Part shown: in pieces, positions 8,940-18,017 of the stretch
Layout: every line of letters starts with the position of its first letter
Numbering within the stretch: the stretch's first letter is position 1
Assembly: GCF_963677065.1 (NCBI RefSeq)
Contig: NZ_OY781872.1
Span: forward strand, 2,847,419-2,911,418
Origin: an uncultured Methanoregula sp.
GTDB lineage: Archaea; Halobacteriota; Methanomicrobia; Methanomicrobiales; Methanospirillaceae
Direction of reading: 5' to 3'
Length of the DNA: 64,000 nucleotides
Notes under the pieces: model-generated
Database searches by the model: none
What the model saw: only the letters and a program-made list of their open reading frames with translations
Told to the model about the DNA's origin: nothing
Made by a program: the position numbers and the translations under genes

Positions 8940-10451
8940 ATGGACGCTCCCCCCTTCGAACATCTTCGCAGATTTTTTGAACGCATCAAGAATGCTGGTT
9001 TTTTTGAACGGATCTTCTCCTGGGGATCCGTTGTCTCTTCCGGGTACGATGCATTCGGGGAGTTCCAGCAGCTCCAGAATCTCATGGGGGAGAAGGAGCA
9101 GGAGATTGTCCGGCTCTCCTCGCGCAACCGGGATCTCGAGAAGGATGCTGAGTTCCAGCGGGAAAAAGCATCCCGGGCTCAGGGAGAACTTGCAGCCGAA
9201 CAGAACCGGTGCCAGGCGCTCAATGACCGCATGGCCGACTCGGTCCGGTCCCTGAACGAGAAGATCACGGAGAAAGAGCGGGAGCGGGCAACGGTTGCCG
9301 AAGCATTAGCCAACAGCGAGAACGATATCCTCCGGCTGAAAGGGGATCTGATCTCCCTTGCAGCCAAGAACGAGGATCTCTTAAAGAAGATCAGTTCCCG
9401 GGAGAATGAGGCCGGGGGGCTCATCGAATCCGACCGGAAGAACAAGGAGCTCATCCAGAAACTCCAGGCCGACATCGCTGCCCTCAATGCCCGGTACGAC
9501 CAGATGAATCTCCAGTACACGGATTCCCAGAAATCTCTTGCAGAACTCCGGCAGCGGGAAGAGGAGCGGACCCGCGAGCACGATGCCCGGATCACCGAAC
9601 TGATGTCGCTCAAAAAACAGCTCGAGGACGACCGGCTCCGGGTGCAGGCCGAGCGGGACGCGGAGATCCGCTCGGAGTTTGCCGCAATGGAGCAGACCTG
9701 GAAGAAGCACGAGGAGCAGGTAGAACAGTCGCTCCGCTCGATCTGCCAGCGGCACACGATCGAATACTGCGACAAGGAGAAGTTCCCCGTCTCCGGCAAG
9801 AAGCCGGACAATGCGGTCATCATCGCCGACCAGTTCGTCATCTTCGATGCAAAGAGCCCGAAGAACTCCGACGAGCTCGGGAACTTCCCGCTCTACATCA
9901 AAACCCAGGCCGAGGCGGCGAAGAAGTACACCAAGGAGGACAATGTCAAGAAGGATATCTTCCTGGTTGTCCCGGCCAATACCATTGAATATCTCGACGA
10001 TGTCCATCTGGACATGGCAGACTACCAGGTTTATGTTGTCACCCATGACTGCCTGGAGCCGATCGTGCTTGCCCTCCGGAAGATCGAGGATTACCAGTTC
10101 GTGGACCAGCTCAGTCCTGAAGACCGGGAGAAGATCTGCCACGTGATCGGGAAGTTCGCCCATGCAACCAAACGCCGGATGCAGATCGACACGTACTTCT
10201 TCAACGAATTTTTAGGTCTTCTCAAGAACTGCGAATCCCTGCCGGAGGACATTCTCCAGAAAGTCGTGGACTTTGAGAAAGCCGAGAAGATGAATCCCCC
10301 GATGGAGAAGCGCAAGAAACTCATTCCGATCAAGGAGCTGGAGCACGATGTGAGGAAGATCACAAAGGAAGCCGAAGCCCACGAGATCGACGTGACTGCC
10401 GTGACAAAAGAGAAGATCGAGACGATCCCGCTCGACAAGTTCCTGGAATAG
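8940..10451 (+). CDS. RmuC-like coiled-coil protein with a nuclease-fold core
   Basis: The 503-residue protein has a short N-terminal region, a long coiled coil (about residues 40-250, rich in Glu/Arg/Gln heptads) and a globular domain (about 255-430). That domain contains GKKPDNAVIIADQFVIFDAKSP, which fits the D...DxK active-site pattern of PD-(D/E)xK nucleases as in RmuC, a protein that limits DNA inversions. The C-terminus is lysine-rich (ITKEAEAHEIDVTAVTKEKIE). The gene lies 39 bp before the AddB-like gene, so a shared role in handling broken or stalled DNA is likely. The RmuC relation rests on architecture and the DAK motif; sequence similarity is moderate. Confidence 0.65.
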   Translation: MDAPPFEHLRRFFERIKNAGFFERIFSWGSVVSSGYDAFGEFQQLQNLMGEKEQEIVRLSSRNRDLEKDAEFQREKASRAQGELAAEQNRCQALNDRMADSVRSLNEKITEKERERATVAEALANSENDILRLKGDLISLAAKNEDLLKKISSRENEAGGLIESDRKNKELIQKLQADIAALNARYDQMNLQYTDSQKSLAELRQREEERTREHDARITELMSLKKQLEDDRLRVQAERDAEIRSEFAAMEQTWKKHEEQVEQSLRSICQRHTIEYCDKEKFPVSGKKPDNAVIIADQFVIFDAKSPKNSDELGNFPLYIKTQAEAAKKYTKEDNVKKDIFLVVPANTIEYLDDVHLDMADYQVYVVTHDCLEPIVLALRKIEDYQFVDQLSPEDREKICHVIGKFAHATKRRMQIDTYFFNEFLGLLKNCESLPEDILQKVVDFEKAEKMNPPMEKRKKLIPIKELEHDVRKITKEAEAHEIDVTAVTKEKIETIPLDKFLE

Positions 10452-10490
10452 ATCCCTCTTATTTTTCTTCCGGCAGAATAACCACATATC

Positions 10491-13400
10491 ATGCCCGTGC
10501 AATCTTCCCCCGAGCCCGACCGGGTTGTCCAGTACCACTACGGGCTCCCCGGGGAAGAGCTGGATATGTTCATCGACAGGTTTGCCGCCTGCGCAGCAGA
10601 AGACCCGTTCACGAGCTGGCTGATCCTCCCCACGAAACGGCTTGTTATCCATGTCACCGGGCATCTGACCGCGAAAAATATCCCGTATCTTGCATCGCGG
10701 ATCTGTACGCTGGACGAGTTCTGCACACTATTGTTCGACGAGCACCGGACAACCGGGCAGCGTCTCTCACCAGGTGAATCGAAACTGCTGCTTGTGCGGG
10801 TTCTTGAAGAGCTCAGAGACGATCCCGATCAGGATGTATCGTTGTTCATTGCACGGGATCACCCGTCAATCGGGACGATCGATGATCTCAGGACGTTCAT
10901 GTCGGCGATCATCAGGGGCAAAGTCGCATTCCCGGAATGCCTGATGCAGCTCCAGAGCACAAAGAGCGAGCAGCTGGATACCATCATCACGGCATACCGG
11001 AACCGGTTGAGCAAGCTGGATCTTGTGGATGACGCGACGATTCTCGAATGGACCATCGATCACCTGAACCGGAGCGATTCATCCATTCCTGGCACAATTT
11101 TCATCTATGGTTTCCATGAACCCCTGCCGCTCGAACAGGACCTCTTCGATGCCGTGCGCGGGAAGGCAGGAACCGTTGCATTCTTTGTTCCGGATGGCCG
11201 TGATCGGAATATTTTCCGGACCCGGGCTGCGGCCGGTGAGGTCCCCGGTGTACCCCCGGCATTCGATCTCTCTTCCCCCCGGGCAATGATTACCGGTCTT
11301 TTTTCTGAGACCGGGATCTTTGGAGACGGGGATCGTTTCCCTGCCCGGACATTTCCCTCCCGGTATGAAGAAGTCTGCGGGATAGCTCTTGAGATCGCCC
11401 GGCTGAATGCTGCCGGCACGCCGCTCTCCGATATCGCGGTTATCTTCCCCGACCTCCATGGCGGGGACTACGGGATCATCGAGGAGGTATTCCGGGAGTT
11501 CGGGCTCCCGTGGAACTCGGCAGTCAGCCCCCGGCTCTCCCGGGCACCGGTCATCCAGTTCCTCATCGGCATTGCCGGTCTTGCGGCCGGCGGATATGCC
11601 CGCGAAAAGGTTGTAAGGATTATCGGCAGCCCCTATTTCCAGAATCTCCCCGGGAAGCCAGGGCTCGATGCGGCCGAGGTGGACCTGGTCTCCCGGTATG
11701 CACAGATCGACGGCCCCCACCCGTCCTGGGATCGGCAGCTGGACCGGCTCTGCCAGGAATTATCGGATCCGGAAAAAACCGGGAAGTACCCGGGCATATC
11801 GGCCCGGACCGTTGAGCGGGTGAGGGAAGGGTTCCGGCTCCTTTTCAACGACCTGGATCGCATCGGCCGGGAGAAAAATCTCCGGGATCATATCCGGGAA
11901 TTCCGGTCCTTCCTGGACTCCTGGAAGATCCCGTACCTCTATGCCGCCCCGGATGAACCCACCAAAGAGCGGGAGATCCAGGCATTTGAAAAGTTCTGCT
12001 CCCGGCTCGATCTGCTCGGCCGGGCAACATGGATACCGGCGGACAAACCTGTAACTGCACAGGAATTCTTAAGGTTCGTCTCTGCCATTGCCGAAGAGCG
12101 GGACGAGAGCGGCCTTCAGGATGAAGGTGGCGTTTTTGTGATCGGGCATAAAGAATGCCAGCATCTCCGGTTCCCGGTGGTCTTTCTCGGCGGGCTGGTT
12201 GAAGGCACGTTCCCCCGGCTCGTAACCCGGCTGCCCTTCACCAACTCCCTGGAGAATGCCCGGATGGGGACCCGGACGCTTGCCGGGATTCTCCGGGAAG
12301 AACAATATTATTTCATTGCGGCGCTCCTGTCCGGTGAGAAGACCGCGTACCTCAGCGCTCCCCTTGCCGATGGTGAAAAACCGCTCCTCACCTCCGCATT
12401 CTTCGAACGGGTCCGGATGCGATGCGGCAACCGGCCCTGGCCTGAAGTATCCGGCAGGGAACCTGCGGTCTCCCGGCGCACAGCGGCAGTCCGGGCCGGT
12501 TCCAGTCTGTGCGGGGAAGATCCCTGTCTGGCCCGCGACACCCTACCGGACGTGCAGGAGATCAGCGAACTCGCAGAGCGGATCAACATGGAACGCTTTT
12601 ATCGCCGGGGTGCCTGCGACTCGCCGTACGATGGCATCCTTTCCGGGGATGACGCGATCCGGGCAGCGCTTGCCGGGAGATACGGGCCGGATCATGTCTA
12701 TTCCCCGACAAGCCTCGAGGTCTATGCCGGCTGCCCGTTTGCCTATTTCCTCAGCCGGGTGACAGGTCTCAGGGAGCTGCCGGAAGTTGAGCCGAATCTC
12801 TCGGCCGGCGATCGCGGGACTGCCATCCACGAAGTCCTGAGTACTTTTTACCGTGAGTGGCAATCCGCCGGCCACCACAAAGTGACCCCGGCGCTGCTGA
12901 AGGAGGCAACCGATCTTATCCTCAGGCTTGCCGAGATCGAACTCTCGCACTATTCCTTCTCAAGCCCGCTCTGGGATGCGACCCGGGTCCTGATGCTTGG
13001 CGATGAGCAGACCGGCCCCGGGTATTTCGAGCGGTTCCTTGCCTGCGAGGCCGGTGAAGCGGACTCCCTGCTCGTTCCCTCCCGGTTTGAATTCTCGTTC
13101 GGCATGGGAGCAGACAAGCCGGATGATCCGGCATCGGTTCCGGATCCGGTTGAACTTGCCTCCCCGGACGGGGACCGGAAGATCTTCATTCACGGCCGGA
13201 TCGACCGGGTGGACCAGACCCCGGACGGGCTCTTTGTGATCTATGATTACAAGTCCGGCTCCACCCATCCCAAGGCAAAGGATATCCTGGAAGGAACGGC
13301 ACTCCAGCTGCCCCTGTACCTGCTCGCGTTCGAGAAGATCTCCGGCGGCCACGGGATTGCCGGGGGATATTATACGATCCGGCGCGAGGTGGAGCGGAGC

Positions 13401-13637
13401 ATGGTTCTTGCGGATACTTCTGCCAGGGACCTGATGGTGGCAAAACCCCGGGCGTCAAAGGATTTTGCCGGCATGATCCGGCACTCGCGGGACTGTGCCT
13501 TTGATTATGTTGACGGCATCCGCACCGGCCGGTTCCCGCTTCCCGCTCTTGAGGAATGCAAAAACCCGTACTGCGAGTTCAAACGGGTCTGCCGGTTCGA
13601 TCCCTACCGGGTCTTCGAGACCGGGGAGGAGATCTGA
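10491..13637 (+). CDS. addB: AddB-like helicase/nuclease subunit
   Basis: The 1048-residue protein has a helicase-like N-terminal part (WLILPTKRLVIHV near 43) without a convincing Walker A motif, and a C-terminal RecB-type nuclease domain. The nuclease has GRIDRVD...FVIYDYKSG (about 903-925). One cysteine in YAGCPFAYFL (about 747) and three in CKNPYCEFKRVC near the C-terminus match the split cysteine set that holds the iron-sulfur cluster of AddB nucleases. AddB works with AddA in resecting double-strand breaks for recombination. Its TGA overlaps the ATG of the next gene by one base, so the two subunits are translationally coupled. AddAB is mainly bacterial; in archaea it suggests ancient transfer. 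Confidence 0.82.
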   Translation: MPVQSSPEPDRVVQYHYGLPGEELDMFIDRFAACAAEDPFTSWLILPTKRLVIHVTGHLTAKNIPYLASRICTLDEFCTLLFDEHRTTGQRLSPGESKLLLVRVLEELRDDPDQDVSLFIARDHPSIGTIDDLRTFMSAIIRGKVAFPECLMQLQSTKSEQLDTIITAYRNRLSKLDLVDDATILEWTIDHLNRSDSSIPGTIFIYGFHEPLPLEQDLFDAVRGKAGTVAFFVPDGRDRNIFRTRAAAGEVPGVPPAFDLSSPRAMITGLFSETGIFGDGDRFPARTFPSRYEEVCGIALEIARLNAAGTPLSDIAVIFPDLHGGDYGIIEEVFREFGLPWNSAVSPRLSRAPVIQFLIGIAGLAAGGYAREKVVRIIGSPYFQNLPGKPGLDAAEVDLVSRYAQIDGPHPSWDRQLDRLCQELSDPEKTGKYPGISARTVERVREGFRLLFNDLDRIGREKNLRDHIREFRSFLDSWKIPYLYAAPDEPTKEREIQAFEKFCSRLDLLGRATWIPADKPVTAQEFLRFVSAIAEERDESGLQDEGGVFVIGHKECQHLRFPVVFLGGLVEGTFPRLVTRLPFTNSLENARMGTRTLAGILREEQYYFIAALLSGEKTAYLSAPLADGEKPLLTSAFFERVRMRCGNRPWPEVSGREPAVSRRTAAVRAGSSLCGEDPCLARDTLPDVQEISELAERINMERFYRRGACDSPYDGILSGDDAIRAALAGRYGPDHVYSPTSLEVYAGCPFAYFLSRVTGLRELPEVEPNLSAGDRGTAIHEVLSTFYREWQSAGHHKVTPALLKEATDLILRLAEIELSHYSFSSPLWDATRVLMLGDEQTGPGYFERFLACEAGEADSLLVPSRFEFSFGMGADKPDDPASVPDPVELASPDGDRKIFIHGRIDRVDQTPDGLFVIYDYKSGSTHPKAKDILEGTALQLPLYLLAFEKISGGHGIAGGYYTIRREVERSMVLADTSARDLMVAKPRASKDFAGMIRHSRDCAFDYVDGIRTGRFPLPALEECKNPYCEFKRVCRFDPYRVFETGEEI

Positions 13638-16600
13638 TGGCCGCAACACAGCGCCAGGAGACCGCTATCACCACGCATGACAAGAGCCTGGTTGTCACGG
13701 CGGGGGCCGGCACCGGCAAGACCTTTGTCCTGGTCCAGAAATACCTCGACCTCCTCCGGACCCGGGGCGTGACGGTTCCCCAGATCCTTGCCCTTACGTT
13801 TACCGACAAGGCGGCAGCCGAGATGAAGGAGCGGATCCGGGCCGGGATCCTCAAAGAGGCCGGGCCGCAGTGGGAGAAGGCAGCCGAAGATTTCATGATA
13901 GCGCCGGTCCAGACCTTCCATTCGTTCTGCGCCCAGGTGCTCCGGGAGTTCCCGATCGAGGCCGGTCTGGAGCCCGGCTTTGTGGTGCTGGACGAGCAGC
14001 AGGTCTCCCGCATTCATACTCAAGCGTTCGAGGACCTGATCCACACACGGCAGGAAGGCCCGGCGGGCGAAGCCCTGGTCCGGGTGCTCTCGGTTACCGA
14101 GCAGTCCGGCCTGAAGACGCTCCTCACTATCCTGTACGGGAAGCGGGAGCGCTACAGCCGGTTCTTCTCTTTCCTGTCGGAAGACGAGAGCCGGGTGCTC
14201 GCGACCTGGAAGCGGGAAGCGGAATTATTCCGTGACAGCGAGATTGCTGCACTGAGGAAGGATCCCTCGTTCTCGTCCTGCGTCCGTACGCTGCTCGGGC
14301 TCTCATCGGCATATGCCGGCGTGGATGACAGGGCTGCAGTTTTCTTAACTGAGATAAGCCCGCTCCTTTCACAGCTCAGTTCCTCAAAAGACCCGGAGGA
14401 ATTCTGTTCAGCCGCACGCGAACTTGCCACGCGAAAACCCGGCAATGTCGGGAGCAAGAAGAACTGGAAGGAGAACGATCTCGAAACCTTCAGGAATGCC
14501 CGGAAGGATTTGAACGAGATCCTTGACCGGAAACACCCGCTCTTCCGGATGTCCGTTGATCCCGCCGATCCGGTCATCACCGGATCGATCCGGTTCCTCC
14601 GGGACCTGTCCTTCGTCTTCTCGCGATACCTCGAACTGGTGAATGCCGGGAAGGCGTCCCAGGGCGGCCTCGATTTCTCGGACCTGATCCTGATTGCCCG
14701 GAACCTGTTCCTGGAAGAGAGCGAGCTCGTCAGAACGCACTTCATGCCCCGGTTCCGGTACATCCTGGTCGACGAGTTCCAGGATACGGACTTGACGCAG
14801 TTCGATATTATTCTCTCGATCATCGGCACGCCGTCGCCCGCAACCGACTGCCTCTTCATTGTCGGCGACCCCAAGCAGTCGATCTATCTCTTCCGGGATG
14901 CGGACGTGACCCGGTTCAAGGAGGCGCAGGAGATCATCACCGCTGCCTGCAGGGGATCGGTGGTGGATCTCGACACCAGCTTCCGGAGCACAAAGGAAGT
15001 GATAGGCCTTGCCAATCACCTCTTCTCGCGGCTGCTGGCCTCGGCAGAGAAATCCTGGGAGTTCGGGTACGAGCCGGTGAAAATATCCGAGGGCCGGGCC
15101 GGGCAGAACGGTTCAGCCGAACTGCTCCTGCCCAAAAAAGGGAGCAATGCAGGGGATACGAAACGGAACGAGGCCGACCTGGTGGCCCGGCGGATCCACT
15201 CCGCGGTCAATGCAGCTCCGCTTGCCGTGTACGAAGAGCTGCCGGATCATTCGTTTGCAACGCGGCCGGCCCGGTACGGCGACATCGCGATCCTGCTCGA
15301 ACAGCGGACCAATCTCTCGTATTATGTATCTGCCCTGGGCGAGTACGGCATCCCCTTCTATGTCCATGGCGGGACCGGGTTCTATCACCGGCAGGAAGTG
15401 TACGATCTCGCGGGCATCCTTGCGTTCCTTGAACACCGGCACGACAATGTGAGCCTGGCCGGTGTCCTGCGGTCCCCGTACTTCGGCCTTCCGGATACGG
15501 AGCTCTTCCGGATTTCCCAGGAACGCGGCCCAACGCTCTTCGAAAAACTTGAGAAGTACGCGGACCGGACCGGATCCGTTGCGGCAGCCCGGGCCTGCCG
15601 GCTTCTTTCTGGCTGGCAGACGTACGCCGGCCGGTCCGGCCTGGTCTCCCTGCTCCGCCGGATCCTCTCGGAGTCCGGGGTCTATTCGGTCTATGCCGCT
15701 CTCCCGGCCGGGGAGCAGATCCTGGCCAACATCGATAAGCTCGTGGGCATGGCCCGGAGCCGGGAGGAGAACGGAAATTACACCCTTTCCGATTTTGTGG
15801 CCGATCTCCGGATGGCAATGGAGGAGGACGAGCGGGAAGGCGAGGCGCAGCTCGATGCCCTGTCCGAGAACGCCGTCAACATCATGACCGTGCATGCGGC
15901 AAAGGGTCTCGAGTTCCCCATCGTTTTTGTGCCGGACATGGGCATGTCGTTCCCGAACCGCCCGGCCCCGATCCTGATCGGCGACAACCCGCTGATGGTT
16001 GGTGTGAGGGTCCCGAATCCCGATGACAATTTTGCCATGACCGAGAGCGCTGTCCTCCTGACATTGCGGGAGCAGCAGCGGCAGAAGGAGCGGGCCGAGC
16101 GGAAACGGTTGTTGTACGTGGCCCTGACCCGGGCCCGGGACCATCTCATCATGAGCGGGACGATGCCCGAATCCCCCGGGTTCTCGTACGAGCTGGCCCG
16201 GTCCCGGATCGAGTGGATCTTCACGGCCCTGGGCGTGACCGGGGATGCGATTGCTTCCGGCGGGCTGGTTTTGCCGGACGGGTTGCGGCTCTCGATCGTT
16301 TCGGACCCCCAGACGATCCCTGCCGAGACCGGGCGGGTCGAGCCCGAGCTGATTGTTGTGCCGGAGGAATGTGCGGGGATGAGCGGGACATGGACCCCGC
16401 AACACTATGATCCCGGTCCAAAGCGGGTGAAACTGGAATCAGTCTCTGATCTTGAGAGGGAAGAGGAAAAATCCCTTGGGCATAGCGAAAACGCAGTATC
16501 ACAATACCTGTCGGGCGTTCCCGGTGCTACCAAAGGAACGATTATTCACGAGGTTCTCCGGAGCCGGGATGCGGTAACCGTGCTGAAGGAGTACGGGGAA

Positions 16601-16954
16601 TATTCCGAAGAGCATCTCCAGCAGCTTGGGGAGATCTCATCAGCATTTTTCTCCTCTGACCTGATAAAGCGGGTGAAGTGGTCGTATTGCGAGGTGCCGT
16701 TTGTTATCGTGCACCAGGGCAGGCCGATTAAAGGGAAGATCGACCGGCTCTGCGAGATGGAGGACGGGGCGTGGGTTGTGATCGATTACAAATCCTTTCC
16801 CGTGACTCCGGATCAATATGCGGCCGTTGCCCGGGAATATGCGTTCTCTCTTGAGGTGTACATGGAGGCGGCCCGGCAACTCACCCGGCGGGATGTGAGC
16901 GGGGGATTGTATTTCACAGAGACCGGGGAATTTTTCCTTTGTCATGATTTTTGA
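13637..16954 (+). CDS. addA: AddA-like UvrD-family helicase with C-terminal nuclease
   Basis: The start is set at 13637, overlapping the AddB stop as TGATG with GGGGAGGAG just upstream; longer frames would run into the AddB gene. The 1105-residue protein shows all UvrD/AddA landmarks: Walker A AGAGTGKT (about 22-29), Walker B YILVDEFQDTD (about 376), GDPKQSIYLFRDAD, motif IMTVHAAKGLEFPIVF (about 748) and LLYVALTRARDHL (about 825). The C-terminal nuclease has KGKIDRL...VVIDYKS (about 1031-1050). It is the 3'-5' motor and second nuclease of an AddAB-type resection complex. Together with the RmuC-like gene it forms a three-gene repair operon at the left border of the accessory region. Confidence 0.87.
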   Translation: MAATQRQETAITTHDKSLVVTAGAGTGKTFVLVQKYLDLLRTRGVTVPQILALTFTDKAAAEMKERIRAGILKEAGPQWEKAAEDFMIAPVQTFHSFCAQVLREFPIEAGLEPGFVVLDEQQVSRIHTQAFEDLIHTRQEGPAGEALVRVLSVTEQSGLKTLLTILYGKRERYSRFFSFLSEDESRVLATWKREAELFRDSEIAALRKDPSFSSCVRTLLGLSSAYAGVDDRAAVFLTEISPLLSQLSSSKDPEEFCSAARELATRKPGNVGSKKNWKENDLETFRNARKDLNEILDRKHPLFRMSVDPADPVITGSIRFLRDLSFVFSRYLELVNAGKASQGGLDFSDLILIARNLFLEESELVRTHFMPRFRYILVDEFQDTDLTQFDIILSIIGTPSPATDCLFIVGDPKQSIYLFRDADVTRFKEAQEIITAACRGSVVDLDTSFRSTKEVIGLANHLFSRLLASAEKSWEFGYEPVKISEGRAGQNGSAELLLPKKGSNAGDTKRNEADLVARRIHSAVNAAPLAVYEELPDHSFATRPARYGDIAILLEQRTNLSYYVSALGEYGIPFYVHGGTGFYHRQEVYDLAGILAFLEHRHDNVSLAGVLRSPYFGLPDTELFRISQERGPTLFEKLEKYADRTGSVAAARACRLLSGWQTYAGRSGLVSLLRRILSESGVYSVYAALPAGEQILANIDKLVGMARSREENGNYTLSDFVADLRMAMEEDEREGEAQLDALSENAVNIMTVHAAKGLEFPIVFVPDMGMSFPNRPAPILIGDNPLMVGVRVPNPDDNFAMTESAVLLTLREQQRQKERAERKRLLYVALTRARDHLIMSGTMPESPGFSYELARSRIEWIFTALGVTGDAIASGGLVLPDGLRLSIVSDPQTIPAETGRVEPELIVVPEECAGMSGTWTPQHYDPGPKRVKLESVSDLEREEEKSLGHSENAVSQYLSGVPGATKGTIIHEVLRSRDAVTVLKEYGEYSEEHLQQLGEISSAFFSSDLIKRVKWSYCEVPFVIVHQGRPIKGKIDRLCEMEDGAWVVIDYKSFPVTPDQYAAVAREYAFSLEVYMEAARQLTRRDVSGGLYFTETGEFFLCHDF

Positions 16955-16974
16955 TAAAATGTCCAGCGCGTGTA

Positions 16975-16985
16975 TTTTTTTTAAT
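16975..16985 (+). terminator. Poly-T terminator after the AddAB cluster
   Basis: A run of eight T residues, followed by further A/T, lies 20 bp after the AddA stop codon. Archaeal RNA polymerase terminates at such T-runs without a stem. It also marks the sharp change from GC-rich host DNA to the AT-rich accessory block. Confidence 0.55.
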
Positions 16986-17037
16986 TATTCAAAAGCCTTT
17001 TTATCATTAAGATAGATGTTAAATTTATATTTCCATC

Positions 17038-17784
17038 ATGTCTAAAAAATTACCCATCCTTGTCAGTCAGCAGAAGCTGTTATGGGGACGGGCTCGCAGT
17101 CTGTGCTCAATATGTAGATGCAGACTTGATAAAGAAAAAGAATCGGGTGAATTTTTCACCATAGGTATAAATGCTCATATCAAGGGTGAGAACCCCACTG
17201 CTGCAAGATTTGATCCGAATATGTCGGATAAAGAACGGCAAAACTATGATAATTTAATTTTATTATGTCCAACTCATCATGAGGAAATTGATAAACATCC
17301 GGAAAAATTTACCGTATCCAGCCTTCAACAAATAAAAAAGAGGCATGAGGAATTCATTCTTGATTCTATAGCTAGTGAAATTCCTAATCTGACGTTTGCA
17401 GAACTGGAAATAATTCTAAAATACCTTACTGGACTTGAGAATTTGGATCCCTCAACGGATTATGATGCGCTAGAAATTGAGAGAAAACTTAAACATAATG
17501 GGTTAGGAAAATTCGGAAAATTATATATCTCGATGGGGCTATCAAATTTTCAAGTAGTACAGGAGTTTATCAACACATTTCATGATCCGAACTATTCGGT
17601 TAGATTAAAAAATGGTTTTAAGGATAAATATATTGAGCTAAAAAAAGGAACGGGTTCTAGTGAAGAAATTTTTTATGATTTATTAGATTTCTCATCTGGG
17701 AATTCACACGATCCGAAATTAATTGCTGCTGGTGTTAGCGTTCTTGCTTATTACTTTCAGATCTGTGAGGTATTCGAAAAATGA
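17038..17784 (+). CDS. HNH nuclease effector of an ABC-3C system
   Basis: The 248-residue protein has an N-terminal HNH-type zinc nuclease: CSICRC (about 22-27), then NAHIKGENPTAARFDP (about 44-59) and DNLILLCPTHHEEIDKHP (about 74-91), which together supply the zinc cysteines and the catalytic histidines. The C-terminal half (about 115-248) has no motif and fits the helical C-terminal domain that couples effectors to ABC-3C partners. Its end overlaps the next gene by 4 bp, and that one overlaps the ATPase by 4 bp, so three proteins are made from one transcript. The expected role is DNA cleavage once the ATPase has sensed an intruder. The assignment is by gene order and motifs. Confidence 0.78.
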   Translation: MSKKLPILVSQQKLLWGRARSLCSICRCRLDKEKESGEFFTIGINAHIKGENPTAARFDPNMSDKERQNYDNLILLCPTHHEEIDKHPEKFTVSSLQQIKKRHEEFILDSIASEIPNLTFAELEIILKYLTGLENLDPSTDYDALEIERKLKHNGLGKFGKLYISMGLSNFQVVQEFINTFHDPNYSVRLKNGFKDKYIELKKGTGSSEEIFYDLLDFSSGNSHDPKLIAAGVSVLAYYFQICEVFEK

Positions 17785-18017
17785 TACTCCCAGACAAATC
17801 AATAACTCTTGCAAATTCACTTGTCGGTCTTGGATATACAATTATCAACAATCTTCAGAATCAAGAAACCATTTCTTCGTTGTGGGAAAAAACACGGAAA
17901 AGTAACCCTGCACTATCGTATGAAAAATTTATTTTATCTTTAGATTTGTTGTATACTCTGGATTTAATTATACTTGAAAAAGGATTACTAAAAAAGAAGG
18001 AGGATGAGGATAAATGA
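17781..18017 (+). CDS. ABC-3C middle component (MC6-like)
   Basis: The 78-residue protein has the layout of the short middle component of ABC three-component systems. It opens LPDKSITLANSLVGLG, has an LWEKTRK segment, a helix with FILSLDLLYTLDLIIL, and a charged C-terminus. In the published classification of ABC ATPase conflict systems, small winged-helix-like proteins of this length and pattern always sit between the effector and the SMC-like ATPase and are thought to bridge them. Both neighbours overlap it by 4 bp (ATGA). The match is recalled from family pattern and not from a search. Confidence 0.72.
   Translation: MILPDKSITLANSLVGLGYTIINNLQNQETISSLWEKTRKSNPALSYEKFILSLDLLYTLDLIILEKGLLKKKEDEDK

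Noticed and set aside
16955..17037. tRNA or attachment site at the left border of the accessory region
   Set aside because: No tRNA-like fold and no direct repeat matching the right border could be found by eye.
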